DNA of 64,000 nucleotides from JAHRVQ01 sp029941905 (GTDB lineage Bacteria; Pseudomonadota; Gammaproteobacteria; Pseudomonadales; Azotimanducaceae), in assembly GCA_029941905.1 (NCBI GenBank), contig JAPYTQ010000023.1, positions 1 through 64,000 on the forward strand, in the 5' to 3' direction. Position numbers and translations under genes: made by a program. Within the stretch, counting starts at the first letter, position 1. Each line of letters begins with the position of its first letter. Below are positions 54,962 through 64,000 of the stretch, in pieces. The notes below the pieces were generated by a model. It was not told the DNA's origin, searched no databases, and was given only the letters and a program-made list of their open reading frames with translations.

Positions 54962-55312
54962 ATGGATATTTATCATATCTGGTGTGACCTGAAACCCGGT
55001 GTCAAAGATGTGGATTTTGTTGACTCGGTAGATCAGTATCTAGGCGGGCTGCAGCAAGCCGGTAAGCTGGAAACATTCCGTATCACCCGACGTAAGCTGG
55101 GTCTGGATGGGGTTGGTCTCGGAGACTTTCATATTCAATTGGAATTTACCGGTCTGGCCCAGCTCGATGATGCTTTTATCCAGGTATCCACTCGAGATGA
55201 TCCTGTGGAAAGTTTTCATCAGGCGGTAAACAGTAAGGTGCAGAACGTTCAGTTTTCTCTTTACCGGGATTTTCCCGACCAGCATCGTAAACAAGGAGAG
55301 GAAAAGTTCTGA
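54962..55312 (+). CDS. DUF6614 family protein
   Basis: A 116-aa protein that begins MDIYHIWCDLKPGVKDVDF and has GDFHIQLEFTGLAQLD; this matches DUF6614, a ferredoxin-like-fold family of unknown function. GAGAGGAAA is a good ribosome binding site at this ATG, so the longer frame from 54863 is not real. The stop codon shares one base with the start of the GFA gene, so both are co-translated. Confidence 0.85.
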   Translation: MDIYHIWCDLKPGVKDVDFVDSVDQYLGGLQQAGKLETFRITRRKLGLDGVGLGDFHIQLEFTGLAQLDDAFIQVSTRDDPVESFHQAVNSKVQNVQFSLYRDFPDQHRKQGEEKF

Positions 55313-55755
55313 TGGCTATCAAAGGCAGTTGTCGCTGCGGATCCATCACTTTTGAAATCGACAAGGCCAGTGGTCCCTTTGAGCTATGCCACTGCAATCG
55401 ATGCAGAAAAGTCTCTGGATCAAGCGGGATGGCGGGCGTGGGCGTGAGGACCGAGCATTTTCACATGCTGACCGGAACTGAACTGGTGAAATGTTACACC
55501 GCTCCCCTGCTTGATTCCCCACCGGTCTACCAGGTTTACTTTTGCTCCAACTGCGGCTCCCCGGTTCCGAACCCCAGCCCGGATGGTGATTGGCTCGAAA
55601 TCGCCGCGGGACTATTTGATGCACCGCTGGGGGCAAAGCCAGACAAACATATTTATGTCGAATTCATCCCGCACTGGGATACCATCTCGGACTCATTACC
55701 CCGGTACACGAGCAAGGAATTAGTCGAGTACCGTCTCACCACCAACAACAGGTAA
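55312..55755 (+). CDS. GFA family protein (glutathione-dependent formaldehyde-activating-like)
   Basis: A 147-aa zinc protein. Cysteine ligands are in CRCG (Cys7, Cys9), CHCNRCRK (Cys26, Cys28, Cys31) and FCSNCGSP (Cys78, Cys81), the GFA pattern. The founding member adds glutathione to formaldehyde but many homologs have unknown roles. It overlaps DUF6614 by one base and is followed by gdhA after 7 bp; the three genes likely form an operon. Confidence 0.92.
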   Translation: MAIKGSCRCGSITFEIDKASGPFELCHCNRCRKVSGSSGMAGVGVRTEHFHMLTGTELVKCYTAPLLDSPPVYQVYFCSNCGSPVPNPSPDGDWLEIAAGLFDAPLGAKPDKHIYVEFIPHWDTISDSLPRYTSKELVEYRLTTNNR

Positions 55756-55762
55756 GGATCAG

Positions 55763-57118
55763 ATGGCAGTATCAGATCACGTTGATATCGAGCAATTTAT
55801 GGCGGGTGTCGAACGCCGCAACCCTCACCAAACGGAATTTATCCAGGCGGTGAGAGAGGTGGCTGAGGACATATTCGAGTTTATTGAGAACAAGGAAATT
55901 TATCACGAGTACCAGATTCTCCGGCGAATCGCAGAGCCCTACAGGGTAGTCAGCTTTCGGGTCTGCTGGGAAGATGACAGAGGCAACATCCGGGTGCAAC
56001 GAGGTTGGCGAGTCCAGAACAATAATTCAATTGGTCCTTACAAGGGCGGGTTACGTTTTCATCCAGATGTGAACGAGAGCGTACTGAAATTTCTGGCATT
56101 CGAACAGACTTCCAAAAACAGCCTGACTGATCTGCCTATGGGTGGTGGCAAAGGCGGTGCTAACTTCAATCCGAAGGGAAAATCAGACCACGAGGTGATG
56201 CGATTCTGCCAGTCTTTTATGACAGAACTTTATCGCCATGTCGGTGATGATGTTGATGTGCCCGCAGGAGATATCGGTGTCGGGGCACGTGAAATCGGTT
56301 ACATGTTTGGCCAGTATAAAAGGATCACGAACAAATTCACCGGTGTGTTAACAGGCAAGGGACTGGAATTCGGTGGCAGTCTCGTCAGAACTGAAACCAC
56401 AGGCTATGGCGCCGTTTATTTTCTGCAGAACATGCTTGAGCAAGTTGGCACCAGTATTCTGCATAAGACCGCTGTAATTTCCGGTTCCGGCAATGTGGCT
56501 ACCCATGCAGCTGAGAAAATCATCCAACTGGGTGGCAAGGTGCTCACCCTCTCCGACTCAAAAGGGTTTATCCATGACCCTGATGGTATTGATCAGGTAA
56601 AACTGGATTGGATCAAGGACCTTAAAAATGTTAAGCGTGGACGCATCTCTGCCTATGCAGCCGAGTTTCCCGGCGCTGAGTACCATGAAGGCAAACGACC
56701 CTGGGGGATTGCCTGCGATATCGCACTTCCCTGCGCAACCCAGAATGAACTCGATGAATCCGACGCCAGAACCTTGATTGACAATGGCTGCATGGGTGTT
56801 TCGGAAGGGGCTAACATGCCGACCGACCTTGAAGGTATCAAAGTATTTAAGGCAGCGGGCATCTGCTATGCACCAGGTAAAGCATCTAATGCGGGAGGTG
56901 TTGCCGTATCTGGCCTGGAGATGAGTCAAAACTCTGCTCGCCTGCACTGGAGCGAAGATGAATTGCAGGAACAGCTTCGCACGATCATGAAAGGGATCCA
57001 TGACCGCTGCCTGGAACACGGCCTGAAACCTGATGGTACTGTCGACTATGTTAAAGGCGCCAATATTGCCGGGTTCGTCAAGGTGGCGGATGCAATGATT
57101 GCTTTTGGGGTGGTTTAG
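55763..57118 (+). CDS. gdhA: NADP-specific glutamate dehydrogenase
   Basis: A 451-aa hexameric-type enzyme. NSIGPYKGGLRFHPDVN, FEQTSKNSLTDLPMGGGKGGANF and DVPAGDIGVGAREIGYMFG cover the substrate-binding region; AVISGSGNVATHAAEKIIQLGG is the coenzyme fold and ANAGGVAVSGLEMSQNS a late conserved segment. It makes glutamate from 2-oxoglutarate and ammonia. The neighbouring korAB gene pair consumes the same oxoacid elsewhere in the window but is not linked. Confidence 0.96.
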   Translation: MAVSDHVDIEQFMAGVERRNPHQTEFIQAVREVAEDIFEFIENKEIYHEYQILRRIAEPYRVVSFRVCWEDDRGNIRVQRGWRVQNNNSIGPYKGGLRFHPDVNESVLKFLAFEQTSKNSLTDLPMGGGKGGANFNPKGKSDHEVMRFCQSFMTELYRHVGDDVDVPAGDIGVGAREIGYMFGQYKRITNKFTGVLTGKGLEFGGSLVRTETTGYGAVYFLQNMLEQVGTSILHKTAVISGSGNVATHAAEKIIQLGGKVLTLSDSKGFIHDPDGIDQVKLDWIKDLKNVKRGRISAYAAEFPGAEYHEGKRPWGIACDIALPCATQNELDESDARTLIDNGCMGVSEGANMPTDLEGIKVFKAAGICYAPGKASNAGGVAVSGLEMSQNSARLHWSEDELQEQLRTIMKGIHDRCLEHGLKPDGTVDYVKGANIAGFVKVADAMIAFGVV

Positions 57119-57253
57119 CAATATATCCAGTAAATCTGTGTCAAATACGCAGTAATGTGGTCTCGCCATGACAGAGCCATTGCGAGTTAAGGTGTAGCGC
57201 CTCTCGCAACAAGAACAAGAACAAACAAGAACAAATTGAAGGGTCTTTTTACA

Positions 57254-58855
57254 ATGAGACATATGTTTGCTGCGCTGATGCTGGTTTCTTTTTCAATCCA
57301 GGCTGAATTTGAAATCACATCGGCAGATTTTGATCGCCAGGCCATCACCCTGGCACTTATACAGGAACCGCCACAACTCAATAGCATGAGGGCGACGGAT
57401 ACCGTTAGCATTTTCGTTTTAGGTCATATCATGGAGGGCCTGGTTCGTTATGACAGGCGCGGCAATATTGCACCTGGCGTCGCCGAACGATGGGAGATAG
57501 ATGCCAAGGGAGCAACATTCTGGCTGCGGGATAATGCACTGTGGAGTGATGGTGAACCGGTAACAGCACACGACTTCGTTTTCGCCTGGCAAAATGTGCT
57601 GGCACCGGAGACTGCCTCTGAATACGCATTTATTCTCTATTCGCTGAAAAATGGTGAAGCGATTAATGTTGGGGACCTGGAACCTGGCGATCTGGCAGTG
57701 AAAGCGATAAACGATAAAACCCTGAGGGTAGAATTCGAAAGGCCGAGCGGATATTTTTTAAAGCTGGCTGCGTTTACCACCTACCTGCCAGTGCGAAAAG
57801 ACTATTTCGAATCCAAGTTAGATCGGTACGCTGCCGAGGCGACCGATATGCTGTACAACGGGCCATTCAAACTTACCCAGTGGGTTCACTCCGCATCTTT
57901 GAAGATGGTCAAAAATGAGCGCTACTGGAATAAGGAGAACATATATCTGAATGAGATCAACGCCGCCTATATCACTGCAGACTCCAGGGCGCGGCTCAAC
58001 CTGTTTACAGACGGCAAGATTGTGCACACCCGATTGGACGGAGAAACTTACAAGGACGCATTGACACAGCGATTTCGCATCAGGAGTTTCGCCACCGGCA
58101 CAATATTCTACTTGGGTTACAACCATCGACCAGAGCGAGTCACCAGCAATTTGAATTTGCGCAAAGCCATCCAGCATGTTTTTGATCCTGAAGAATTTGT
58201 CAACAAGGTGCTCCAGACCCCTGGCAATCTGCCCGGTAGAAGTATTTTCCCAGTTTGGTTGGACGGAGTCGATAAGAAGTTACGCCAGGAATATCCGGCA
58301 CCTGTGATCGAGGTTGATATTGAGAAGGCGAAAATCTTCCTTCAGGCTGCCAGACAAGAAATAGGCGTAGACAATATCCCCCCGATGGTTTTGTTGGTGA
58401 GCGATACACCAACCGCGACGAAGCAGGCTGAATACCTGCAGGGCTTGCTCAAAGACAGGTTGGGTTTGGACATTAATATCGACATTCAAACATTTAAGCA
58501 ACGACTCGCCAAAATGACGGCGGGTGAATATGACATGGTCGGTGCCGGTTGGGGGCCTGACTATGACGACGCGATGACATTCGGAGATTTATTCGCTTCC
58601 TGGAATCTGAACAATCGTGGTCGATATAACAATCCGGAGTATGACAAGTTTGTTCGTATCGCAATGAACAGTTCAGAACCCAAAGTACGTATGGATGCCA
58701 TGGCTCATCTACAGAGCATTTTAATTGACGACGCAGCGATATTGAATCAGTACGAACAGGCTGTTATTTACCTGTTGCATCCGAAACTGCGGGGCGTCGT
58801 TCGCCGCGTAGTGGGTCATGATCCTGACTATACTTATGCCCGGGTCGTCAAGTAA
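57254..58855 (+). CDS. Extracellular solute-binding protein, family 5 (OppA-like)
   Basis: A 533-aa periplasmic binding protein with a signal peptide (MRHMFAALMLVSFSIQA, cut before EFEI). SBP_bac_5 features are GLVRYDRRGNIAPGVAERWEI, LWSDGEPVTAHDFVFAW, and DYDDAMTFGDLFASWN near the end. It should bind peptides for an ABC importer, but permease and ATPase genes are not in the window. The ATG at 57254 fits the signal peptide; a TTG at 57236 with AAGGG just after it is less likely. Confidence 0.93.
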   Translation: MRHMFAALMLVSFSIQAEFEITSADFDRQAITLALIQEPPQLNSMRATDTVSIFVLGHIMEGLVRYDRRGNIAPGVAERWEIDAKGATFWLRDNALWSDGEPVTAHDFVFAWQNVLAPETASEYAFILYSLKNGEAINVGDLEPGDLAVKAINDKTLRVEFERPSGYFLKLAAFTTYLPVRKDYFESKLDRYAAEATDMLYNGPFKLTQWVHSASLKMVKNERYWNKENIYLNEINAAYITADSRARLNLFTDGKIVHTRLDGETYKDALTQRFRIRSFATGTIFYLGYNHRPERVTSNLNLRKAIQHVFDPEEFVNKVLQTPGNLPGRSIFPVWLDGVDKKLRQEYPAPVIEVDIEKAKIFLQAARQEIGVDNIPPMVLLVSDTPTATKQAEYLQGLLKDRLGLDINIDIQTFKQRLAKMTAGEYDMVGAGWGPDYDDAMTFGDLFASWNLNNRGRYNNPEYDKFVRIAMNSSEPKVRMDAMAHLQSILIDDAAILNQYEQAVIYLLHPKLRGVVRRVVGHDPDYTYARVVK

Positions 58856-58908
58856 CAGCTTCACCTCAGTGGTTTACAACGCATTAAAATGCGGAAAAGG
58901 ATAACAGC

Positions 58909-59742
58909 ATGGATAACGACATAATAGATAGAAGTGAATTCGACTCCTCTGGTAATTGGAGCTTTTCCAACGCCTTTCATATGATGAAACTATCCTACGC
59001 TGTATATGCTGGAACCACAGATAATATTGGGTCATCGGAAGACTGGTCGATTACGGAGACTTTGGTCAATAGCGCCGGTTACGGCATGAAAAAGATAGAA
59101 GCGCATGAGGGTATTTATGAACCCAATGCGATGATTTGCTGGGACGAGCACAATGTTTTCTTAATATTCCGGGGAACGGAACCGCTGTCCTGGAAAGGGG
59201 CGACAGATGCTGATTTATCCAAGAAACCATTCTGCATTGGTGAAATTCATCGTGGCTTTGCCACATCTGTAGAATCAATCTGGCAACAGATCATGGAAGC
59301 TCTGAAAGAAGTCTATGACGCGGAACACAAACTATTATTTGTAGGCGGCCATAGTCTAGGTGCCGGGATGTCTCAAGCAACCACGTCCAAACTGGAGTTC
59401 GAGGAATCTATCAATCCCGCTGCAATATACAATTTTGGGTGCCCCAGGGCCTTTAATGTCGATGGTGCCGATCTTTATAATCAAAGACTGGGCTCAAAAA
59501 CGTTTCGAGTTGTAAACAACAATGATGTGGTTTGTAACGTCCCATTCGAAAACATGGGGTTTTCTCACGTCGGTCAGTTTAAATATCTAACATCCGATGG
59601 GGAGTTATGGGACGATCCCTCCTCTTGGCGGCAGATTGTCGATAGTGTATTGGGAGGTGCCCGGGCACTCACTGAATTGAATCCCATTGATTCCATTACG
59701 GACCATTTGCCACAAAATTATACAGCGTGTCTTAAGAGCTAG
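58909..59742 (+). CDS. Class 3 lipase family protein
   Basis: A 277-aa protein of the fungal-type (class 3) lipase family. The nucleophile elbow is GHSLGAG (147-153, Ser149). Asp206 (VVNNNDVVCNVP) and a late His266 (ITDHLPQNY) are the best candidates for the rest of the triad, and IFRGTEPL contains the oxyanion loop. No signal peptide is seen, so it may act in the cytoplasm or leave by another route. It follows the OppA-like gene by 53 bp. Confidence 0.9.
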   Translation: MDNDIIDRSEFDSSGNWSFSNAFHMMKLSYAVYAGTTDNIGSSEDWSITETLVNSAGYGMKKIEAHEGIYEPNAMICWDEHNVFLIFRGTEPLSWKGATDADLSKKPFCIGEIHRGFATSVESIWQQIMEALKEVYDAEHKLLFVGGHSLGAGMSQATTSKLEFEESINPAAIYNFGCPRAFNVDGADLYNQRLGSKTFRVVNNNDVVCNVPFENMGFSHVGQFKYLTSDGELWDDPSSWRQIVDSVLGGARALTELNPIDSITDHLPQNYTACLKS

Positions 59743-59909
59743 CTTTAACATGAAAGTGCCGATGATCCGGTGAGCAAAAATTCCACCGTGAAAAATCAAG
59801 CAGGTGTTTACCCTGGCTTCCTAACTCTGCCTGAAAATGGCTGTATTGGAAACAATCCTCAAACGGGTGATGTCGTTGAATCGTTTATCAAAATTCGTCT
59901 TTATGTGAT

Positions 59910-62900
59910 TTAAGAATAGTGCGCCGAATTCGACCTGACGACGCCCCTGATTAACGCCTCAAAATCTTCCATAATGATATAGATACAGGGTATCAAAATC
60001 AGCGTCATGGTCGTCGCAAACAAAATACCAAAGGCTAACGCTATCGCCATGGGCATCATCAACGCTGCCTGAAAGCTCGTTTCCAGTAACATTGGCGCCA
60101 GCCCTACAAAGGTTGTCAGCGACGTCAGCAGGATCGCACGAAACCTCGCGACACCTGACCTGACGGCGGCATCCTTTCTCGACGCACCGGCTTCAACTTC
60201 CCGGTTGACGAAATCAACCAGGATAATACCATCGTTAACGACGACCCCGGTTAACGCAATCAATCCCATAATCGTCACACTGCTAACCGCGTAGCCAAGA
60301 ATATAATGCCCCAACAATGCACCAATCAAACCGAAAGGAATCACTGACATGACGATCAGGGGCTGGACATAAGATCGCAACGGAATCGCCATCAAGGCGT
60401 AGATAATGAACAGTGAGACGGCGAAATTCTGGGCGAATTCTACCAGTGAATCAGATTCTTGTTCACTTCCCACGGTGGGTGACAACTTCACATGGGGAAA
60501 TTCCTCCGCAAGAAAAGCGCTGAAGGTCGCAAAAACTGATTTATTGATCTCAGCCGGGGTAGAGGCTTCGGTGACGACGTTGGCTGACACGATAATGACC
60601 CGTTCACCATCCTGACGAAAGATTCGAGCCGGTGCATCTTCATATTCCATCGTTGCCACCTGATCGAAGGGTACCTCGTCTCCCATCGGGCTGCGAAACC
60701 ACATGCCCTCAAGATTACCCACAGACTGCCGCTCGTCTTTGGGATAACGAACCATGACGCGGATTTCCCTCCGGTCCCGATTCACCCGCTGCGCTTCGAC
60801 CCCATAAAATGCCTGCCTCACCTGGGTGGCCAGTGCGACCTGGGTCAGTCCCAGGGCTTCGGCACCGTGTTTGATTTGTAACTGTAGTTCTCGAGGTCCT
60901 GTCTCGTGAGAACTCTCAATATCATAAACGCTGTCATAACTCCTTAAGTGTGACATCAAGGCTGCCGCTGCTGCAGCGGTCTGGGCAGAGTCTTTGCCGG
61001 TTAACTTGAACCCCAGGGCAGGCCCGCCGCCTGAACGAGATCGAGACTGAATACGCATGGATTTTGTGCCCGCCACTTCACCCATTAATTCTCGCCAGCG
61101 ACGCGTGACTTCTTCAGGGTTAATATCCCCGGCACTATTCTGCACAATATCAGCCACGGCTATGATCGTGTTTTCCGGCGTCAGGACCGTCATGTTATTA
61201 CCAACGATACTGTGCTCCAGATTGAATTGTTCGCTGACCTCTTCGCCTGCCTGCAGCAGTGTTTCCCTGAGCCTTATGGCAATGGACAGACCCAGTTCTT
61301 TCGGCACACCTTCGGCTAATTCAACTTGCGCCATCGCCATCTTGTCGGGGATTTGGGGAAAAAATACATACCGGATAATACCACCGGCAAACATCCCGCC
61401 GACAAGAATCAGCATGGCAACAAAAATGGCGACGGTGACATAGCGATACTTGATCGCCAGGACCAGTGTGGGCTGGTATCGGTTGACAACAAAGGACCTT
61501 AACCTGGCCGCGACCCAGTCCTGAACCCTGTAAATCGCCCGGGTAATCAACCATCGCGGCGGCTTATCGCTGATATGAGCAAGGTGTGCCGGTAAAATCA
61601 GTTTCGATTCGACAATCGAAAATAGCAGACACAGTATCACCACCCAACCAATCACCCGGCTAAAGGCGCTGAATCCGTCCGTCGAAACCACCATTGGTGC
61701 GAATGTGGCAATGGTGGTCAGCACCCCAAATGTTGCCGGAATCGCCACTCGTTTCACGCCGATGATCACGTTATCGATCGATTGACCATTTTTTTCAACT
61801 TCCGTGTGAGCGCTTTCGCCAACGATAATGGCATCATCCACGACGATACCGAGGACCACAAAAAACCCGAAGATACTCATCATGTTAATGGTCAGATCGA
61901 ACCCCGGTAACGGCATGACCATACCCGCGCCCAGGAAACTGATGGGTATGCCCAACATGACCCATCCGGCGAGTTTCAATCGCAGGAAAAACCCCAGCAC
62001 AAGAAAGACCAGCATCGCCCCCATCATCAGGTTCCGTACCATCAGATCAACACTCTCGTCAATGAACTCCGACATATCTGCCCAGGTATCCAGTTTCACG
62101 CCCGCTGGCAGTGATTTTTGTTTTTCTTCCACATAGCGCCTGGCGGTTTGCGAGACGTCAATCTGGCTCTGGTCGCCAACCGCATGAATTTCGACCATGA
62201 CGCTTTCATCGCCGTTGAACATCGCATAAAAAGGCACATCGACAAAATCATCTCTGACCTTGCCAATATCTCCAATGGTTAAGCGCGTGCCGTCGGGTCG
62301 AGTAATCAATACAATGCGTTCGAATTCTTCGCCTTTGTAAGCCTGACCCACCGTTCGAATTCGAATGTCGCCACTATCACTCTCGATCGCGCCGCCAGAA
62401 ATATTGATGGAACTGTAACGGATGGCACTGGCCACCTGGTTGAGCGTCAGACCATATCGGCGCAACTGTCGGGATGGAATTTCAACCGATATTTCGGTAG
62501 ATCTCACGCCCTGGATATTGGCCTTGGAGATTTTCGGCAAGGCTAACAATTCATCCCGAATTTCTTCCGCCAGCGCTTTCCTTGCACGCTCGTCCAATTC
62601 ACCGGAAATCTGGATTCGCAGCACACCCTGTTGCCAGCTCGCCGGTGTAATCACTGGTTTTTCTGCCTCCGCAGGGAACTGACTGATGGTCGCAACTGCT
62701 GCCTCGACCCGGTTCATCACCTGGTCAACGCGATATCCATCATTGGTTGCGACCTTGATATTCGCAAAACCGCCTGATTGAGTCGCAAAGGTATCCAGTG
62801 TTTCGATGCCTTCGACATCTTTGAGAGCGACCTCCAGCTTCATCAGGATGCCCTGCTCGACTTCCTCCGGCGCGCTACCAAAGAAGGGAACGGAGATGTT

Positions 62901-63053
62901 GATATTAGTGACAGGGAGCTTCGGTTGAGCTTCCTTTTTAAGCAGCAGCAGGGACGAACCGCCGACAAGAATAATCAGCATCATCAGCAGGTTCGCGGCG
63001 ACGTGATTGCGCGCGAACCAGCTGATCAAACCCTTATTCGGATCAAGGTTCAT
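59910..63053 (-). CDS. RND efflux transporter permease
   Basis: A 1047-aa HAE1/AcrB-type permease. The N-terminus (WFARNHVAANLLMMLIILVGG) is the first membrane helix of the branch; two large periplasmic loops and twelve membrane helices follow. GIVVDDAIIVGESAHTEVEKNGQ holds the proton-relay Asp pair, and GVVVNDGIILVDFVNREVEAG is the equivalent in the second half. It exports drugs or metabolites with its adaptor, the start of which lies at 63043, overlapping by 11 bp. No outer-membrane factor is visible in the window. The ATG at 63053 is good. Confidence 0.95.
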   Translation of the reverse strand: MNLDPNKGLISWFARNHVAANLLMMLIILVGGSSLLLLKKEAQPKLPVTNINISVPFFGSAPEEVEQGILMKLEVALKDVEGIETLDTFATQSGGFANIKVATNDGYRVDQVMNRVEAAVATISQFPAEAEKPVITPASWQQGVLRIQISGELDERARKALAEEIRDELLALPKISKANIQGVRSTEISVEIPSRQLRRYGLTLNQVASAIRYSSINISGGAIESDSGDIRIRTVGQAYKGEEFERIVLITRPDGTRLTIGDIGKVRDDFVDVPFYAMFNGDESVMVEIHAVGDQSQIDVSQTARRYVEEKQKSLPAGVKLDTWADMSEFIDESVDLMVRNLMMGAMLVFLVLGFFLRLKLAGWVMLGIPISFLGAGMVMPLPGFDLTINMMSIFGFFVVLGIVVDDAIIVGESAHTEVEKNGQSIDNVIIGVKRVAIPATFGVLTTIATFAPMVVSTDGFSAFSRVIGWVVILCLLFSIVESKLILPAHLAHISDKPPRWLITRAIYRVQDWVAARLRSFVVNRYQPTLVLAIKYRYVTVAIFVAMLILVGGMFAGGIIRYVFFPQIPDKMAMAQVELAEGVPKELGLSIAIRLRETLLQAGEEVSEQFNLEHSIVGNNMTVLTPENTIIAVADIVQNSAGDINPEEVTRRWRELMGEVAGTKSMRIQSRSRSGGGPALGFKLTGKDSAQTAAAAAALMSHLRSYDSVYDIESSHETGPRELQLQIKHGAEALGLTQVALATQVRQAFYGVEAQRVNRDRREIRVMVRYPKDERQSVGNLEGMWFRSPMGDEVPFDQVATMEYEDAPARIFRQDGERVIIVSANVVTEASTPAEINKSVFATFSAFLAEEFPHVKLSPTVGSEQESDSLVEFAQNFAVSLFIIYALMAIPLRSYVQPLIVMSVIPFGLIGALLGHYILGYAVSSVTIMGLIALTGVVVNDGIILVDFVNREVEAGASRKDAAVRSGVARFRAILLTSLTTFVGLAPMLLETSFQAALMMPMAIALAFGILFATTMTLILIPCIYIIMEDFEALIRGVVRSNSAHYS

Positions 63054-64000
63054 CGACTATCCTCACTCGCGTTCCGGGCAATGGATTATCAATCGGCGTC
63101 ACGCAGACCCTCGCCCCGGCTTCCAGGCCTGCGGAGACATAGGCCATATCAGCATCGATGTAGGCCAGTTGCACACTCCTGGGACGAATGCGTAATTCAT
63201 CGTCGATAATCCAGACTCGATTACCAGGTTTCAGCATATGCCTTTCAATCGGAATAACCTGTCGAAGGGTCGGGCCAGGAATCGTCACATCAACAAATGA
63301 CCCAACGCGCAATGGTTCTGTTTCTTCCCCGGCTTCTTCCCCGAAAAGATAACCATAGGGATCTTCAACCCGGGCAATGGCGTACAAGGTGCGTGACTGG
63401 AGGTCTAACACACCCTCTGTTCGCACCAACTTCGCTGCCCAGACCTTGCTACTGTCGCTGGTCGTGACGATGACCCGTACCGCGTTAGAACCATCCAGGC
63501 GCAGACGAGGCAGGGATAACTTCTTAACTTGCGGAGCAGACAGCGGTAGACGCACCTCGACAAAATCTACCGCAAAAATAACCGACAATGGCGTTCCAGG
63601 GTTAACGTATTGACCCAGATTGGCGCGCTTTTCCCGAATCAGACCGGCATAGGGCATCCGAATTTCCGTTCGGTCCAAATCACCATTGGCACGTACCAGC
63701 TGCGCTTCAGCGGCCACCACCTCCGCCACCGCGCGCGTTAACTGGGTCTTCCTGAAAGCCAGGTCGGTTGCGGCGATATCGGGATTGTCCGCCCTGCGCT
63801 GTTCAAAATCGCCGCGCTCGTATATCGCCAGGGATTTTTCCTGTGCCAACTGGGTCTTGGCTCTGACCATTGCAGCCTCAGCACGCTTGAGTTCGGCCAT
63901 ATGGTTACGCGGATCTATTTTTAGAATGACATCGCCCTTGTTCAAAAACCCACCGCTGAAAAAAACCGGCGACACTTCGACGATGCGACCGGTGATTTCA
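63043..64000 (-). CDS. RND efflux periplasmic adaptor, C-terminal part (runs off the window)
   Basis: The frame is open to the right edge and continues as EITGRIVEVSPVFFSGGFLNKGDVILKIDPRNH, the lipoyl-like beginning of membrane-fusion proteins; the GTG at 63975 is internal and not the start. A helical hairpin (about 13-95 from that point, AMVRAKTQLAQEKSLAIYERGDF) and barrel domains follow. The N-terminal signal peptide and membrane anchor are outside the window. It overlaps the permease by 11 bp, so both are translated together. Confidence 0.93.
   Translation of the reverse strand, partial: EITGRIVEVSPVFFSGGFLNKGDVILKIDPRNHMAELKRAEAAMVRAKTQLAQEKSLAIYERGDFEQRRADNPDIAATDLAFRKTQLTRAVAEVVAAEAQLVRANGDLDRTEIRMPYAGLIREKRANLGQYVNPGTPLSVIFAVDFVEVRLPLSAPQVKKLSLPRLRLDGSNAVRVIVTTSDSSKVWAAKLVRTEGVLDLQSRTLYAIARVEDPYGYLFGEEAGEETEPLRVGSFVDVTIPGPTLRQVIPIERHMLKPGNRVWIIDDELRIRPRSVQLAYIDADMAYVSAGLEAGARVCVTPIDNPLPGTRVRIVDEP

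Noticed and set aside
59770..59913. A 47-codon plus-strand frame (GTG start) between the lipase and the RND permease
   Set aside because: No ribosome binding site, no recognisable similarity, and it overlaps the end of the permease gene; probably chance.

Overview
The window reads as chromosomal DNA of an aerobic, probably marine gammaproteobacterium. The evidence is an AcrB-type efflux pump, leuCD plus citramalate synthase, NADP-glutamate dehydrogenase, a KorA/KorB oxidoreductase, and many small-molecule and lipid-catabolism genes of the type seen in heterotrophic marine Gammaproteobacteria. A more precise placement is not possible from the sequence alone. Genes are densely packed, with several 1-11 bp overlaps. 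I see no rRNA, tRNA, CRISPR array, prophage or intact transposase. A run of 100 N at 1724-1823 is an assembly gap inside a 16-bp tandem repeat.

Layout. 1-2.7 kb (minus): end of a CoxE-like VWA protein, a Sel1/TPR protein and a DUF3014 protein. 3-4.7 kb: a class II aldolase and mtnA (methylthioribose-1-P isomerase), a possible methylthioadenosine salvage pair whose 5' end abuts a 293-bp MITE-like element. 5-9.7 kb: leuC-leuD-cimA-LLM oxidoreductase operon (citramalate route to isoleucine precursors). 9.8-14.7 kb: an uncharacterised 764-aa protein with a class III cyclase-like domain, the AmmeMemoRadiSam radical SAM enzyme, and a Memo-AMMECR1 fusion on the opposite strand. 14.8-31.5 kb: scattered catabolic and transport genes (GPH transporter, aldehyde dehydrogenase, truncated S9 propeller, enoyl-CoA hydratase, esterase, DUF5916 outer-membrane protein, ChaC, M20 peptidase, ketopantoate-reductase-like, phytanoyl-CoA dioxygenase, GST, CMD, NnrU, VOC, APH kinase).

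31.7-36.5 kb: MFS transporter, a vapBC toxin-antitoxin pair with a readable sigma-70 promoter, then a scar made of two unrelated gene fragments (TolB-like propeller C-terminus joined to a MaoC N-terminus), then an SCP2-like protein and an RNR-like di-iron protein. 36.8-39.7 kb: korA-korB. 40-42.4 kb: a second LLM enzyme, a second PhyH and a HEAT-like exported protein. 42.5-45.2 kb: glmS and a divergent TrmB-family regulator with a perfect 20-bp palindrome over the glmS promoter. 45.3-48.6 kb: an unknown coiled-coil protein with a four-times repeated tail motif, an M32 carboxypeptidase and a histidine phosphatase. 48.7-55 kb: acyl-CoA metabolism (carboxyltransferase, PhyH, acyl-CoA dehydrogenase, MFS, CoA transferase). 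55-59.7 kb: DUF6614, GFA, gdhA, an OppA-like binding protein and a class 3 lipase. 59.9-64 kb: an RND efflux pump and its adaptor, which runs off the end.

The strongest candidates for something undescribed are the cyclase-like 764-aa protein linked to the AmmeMemoRadiSam genes, the TrmB-glmS regulatory pair, the mtnA/aldolase pair, and the repeated GKAxFxS tail protein.
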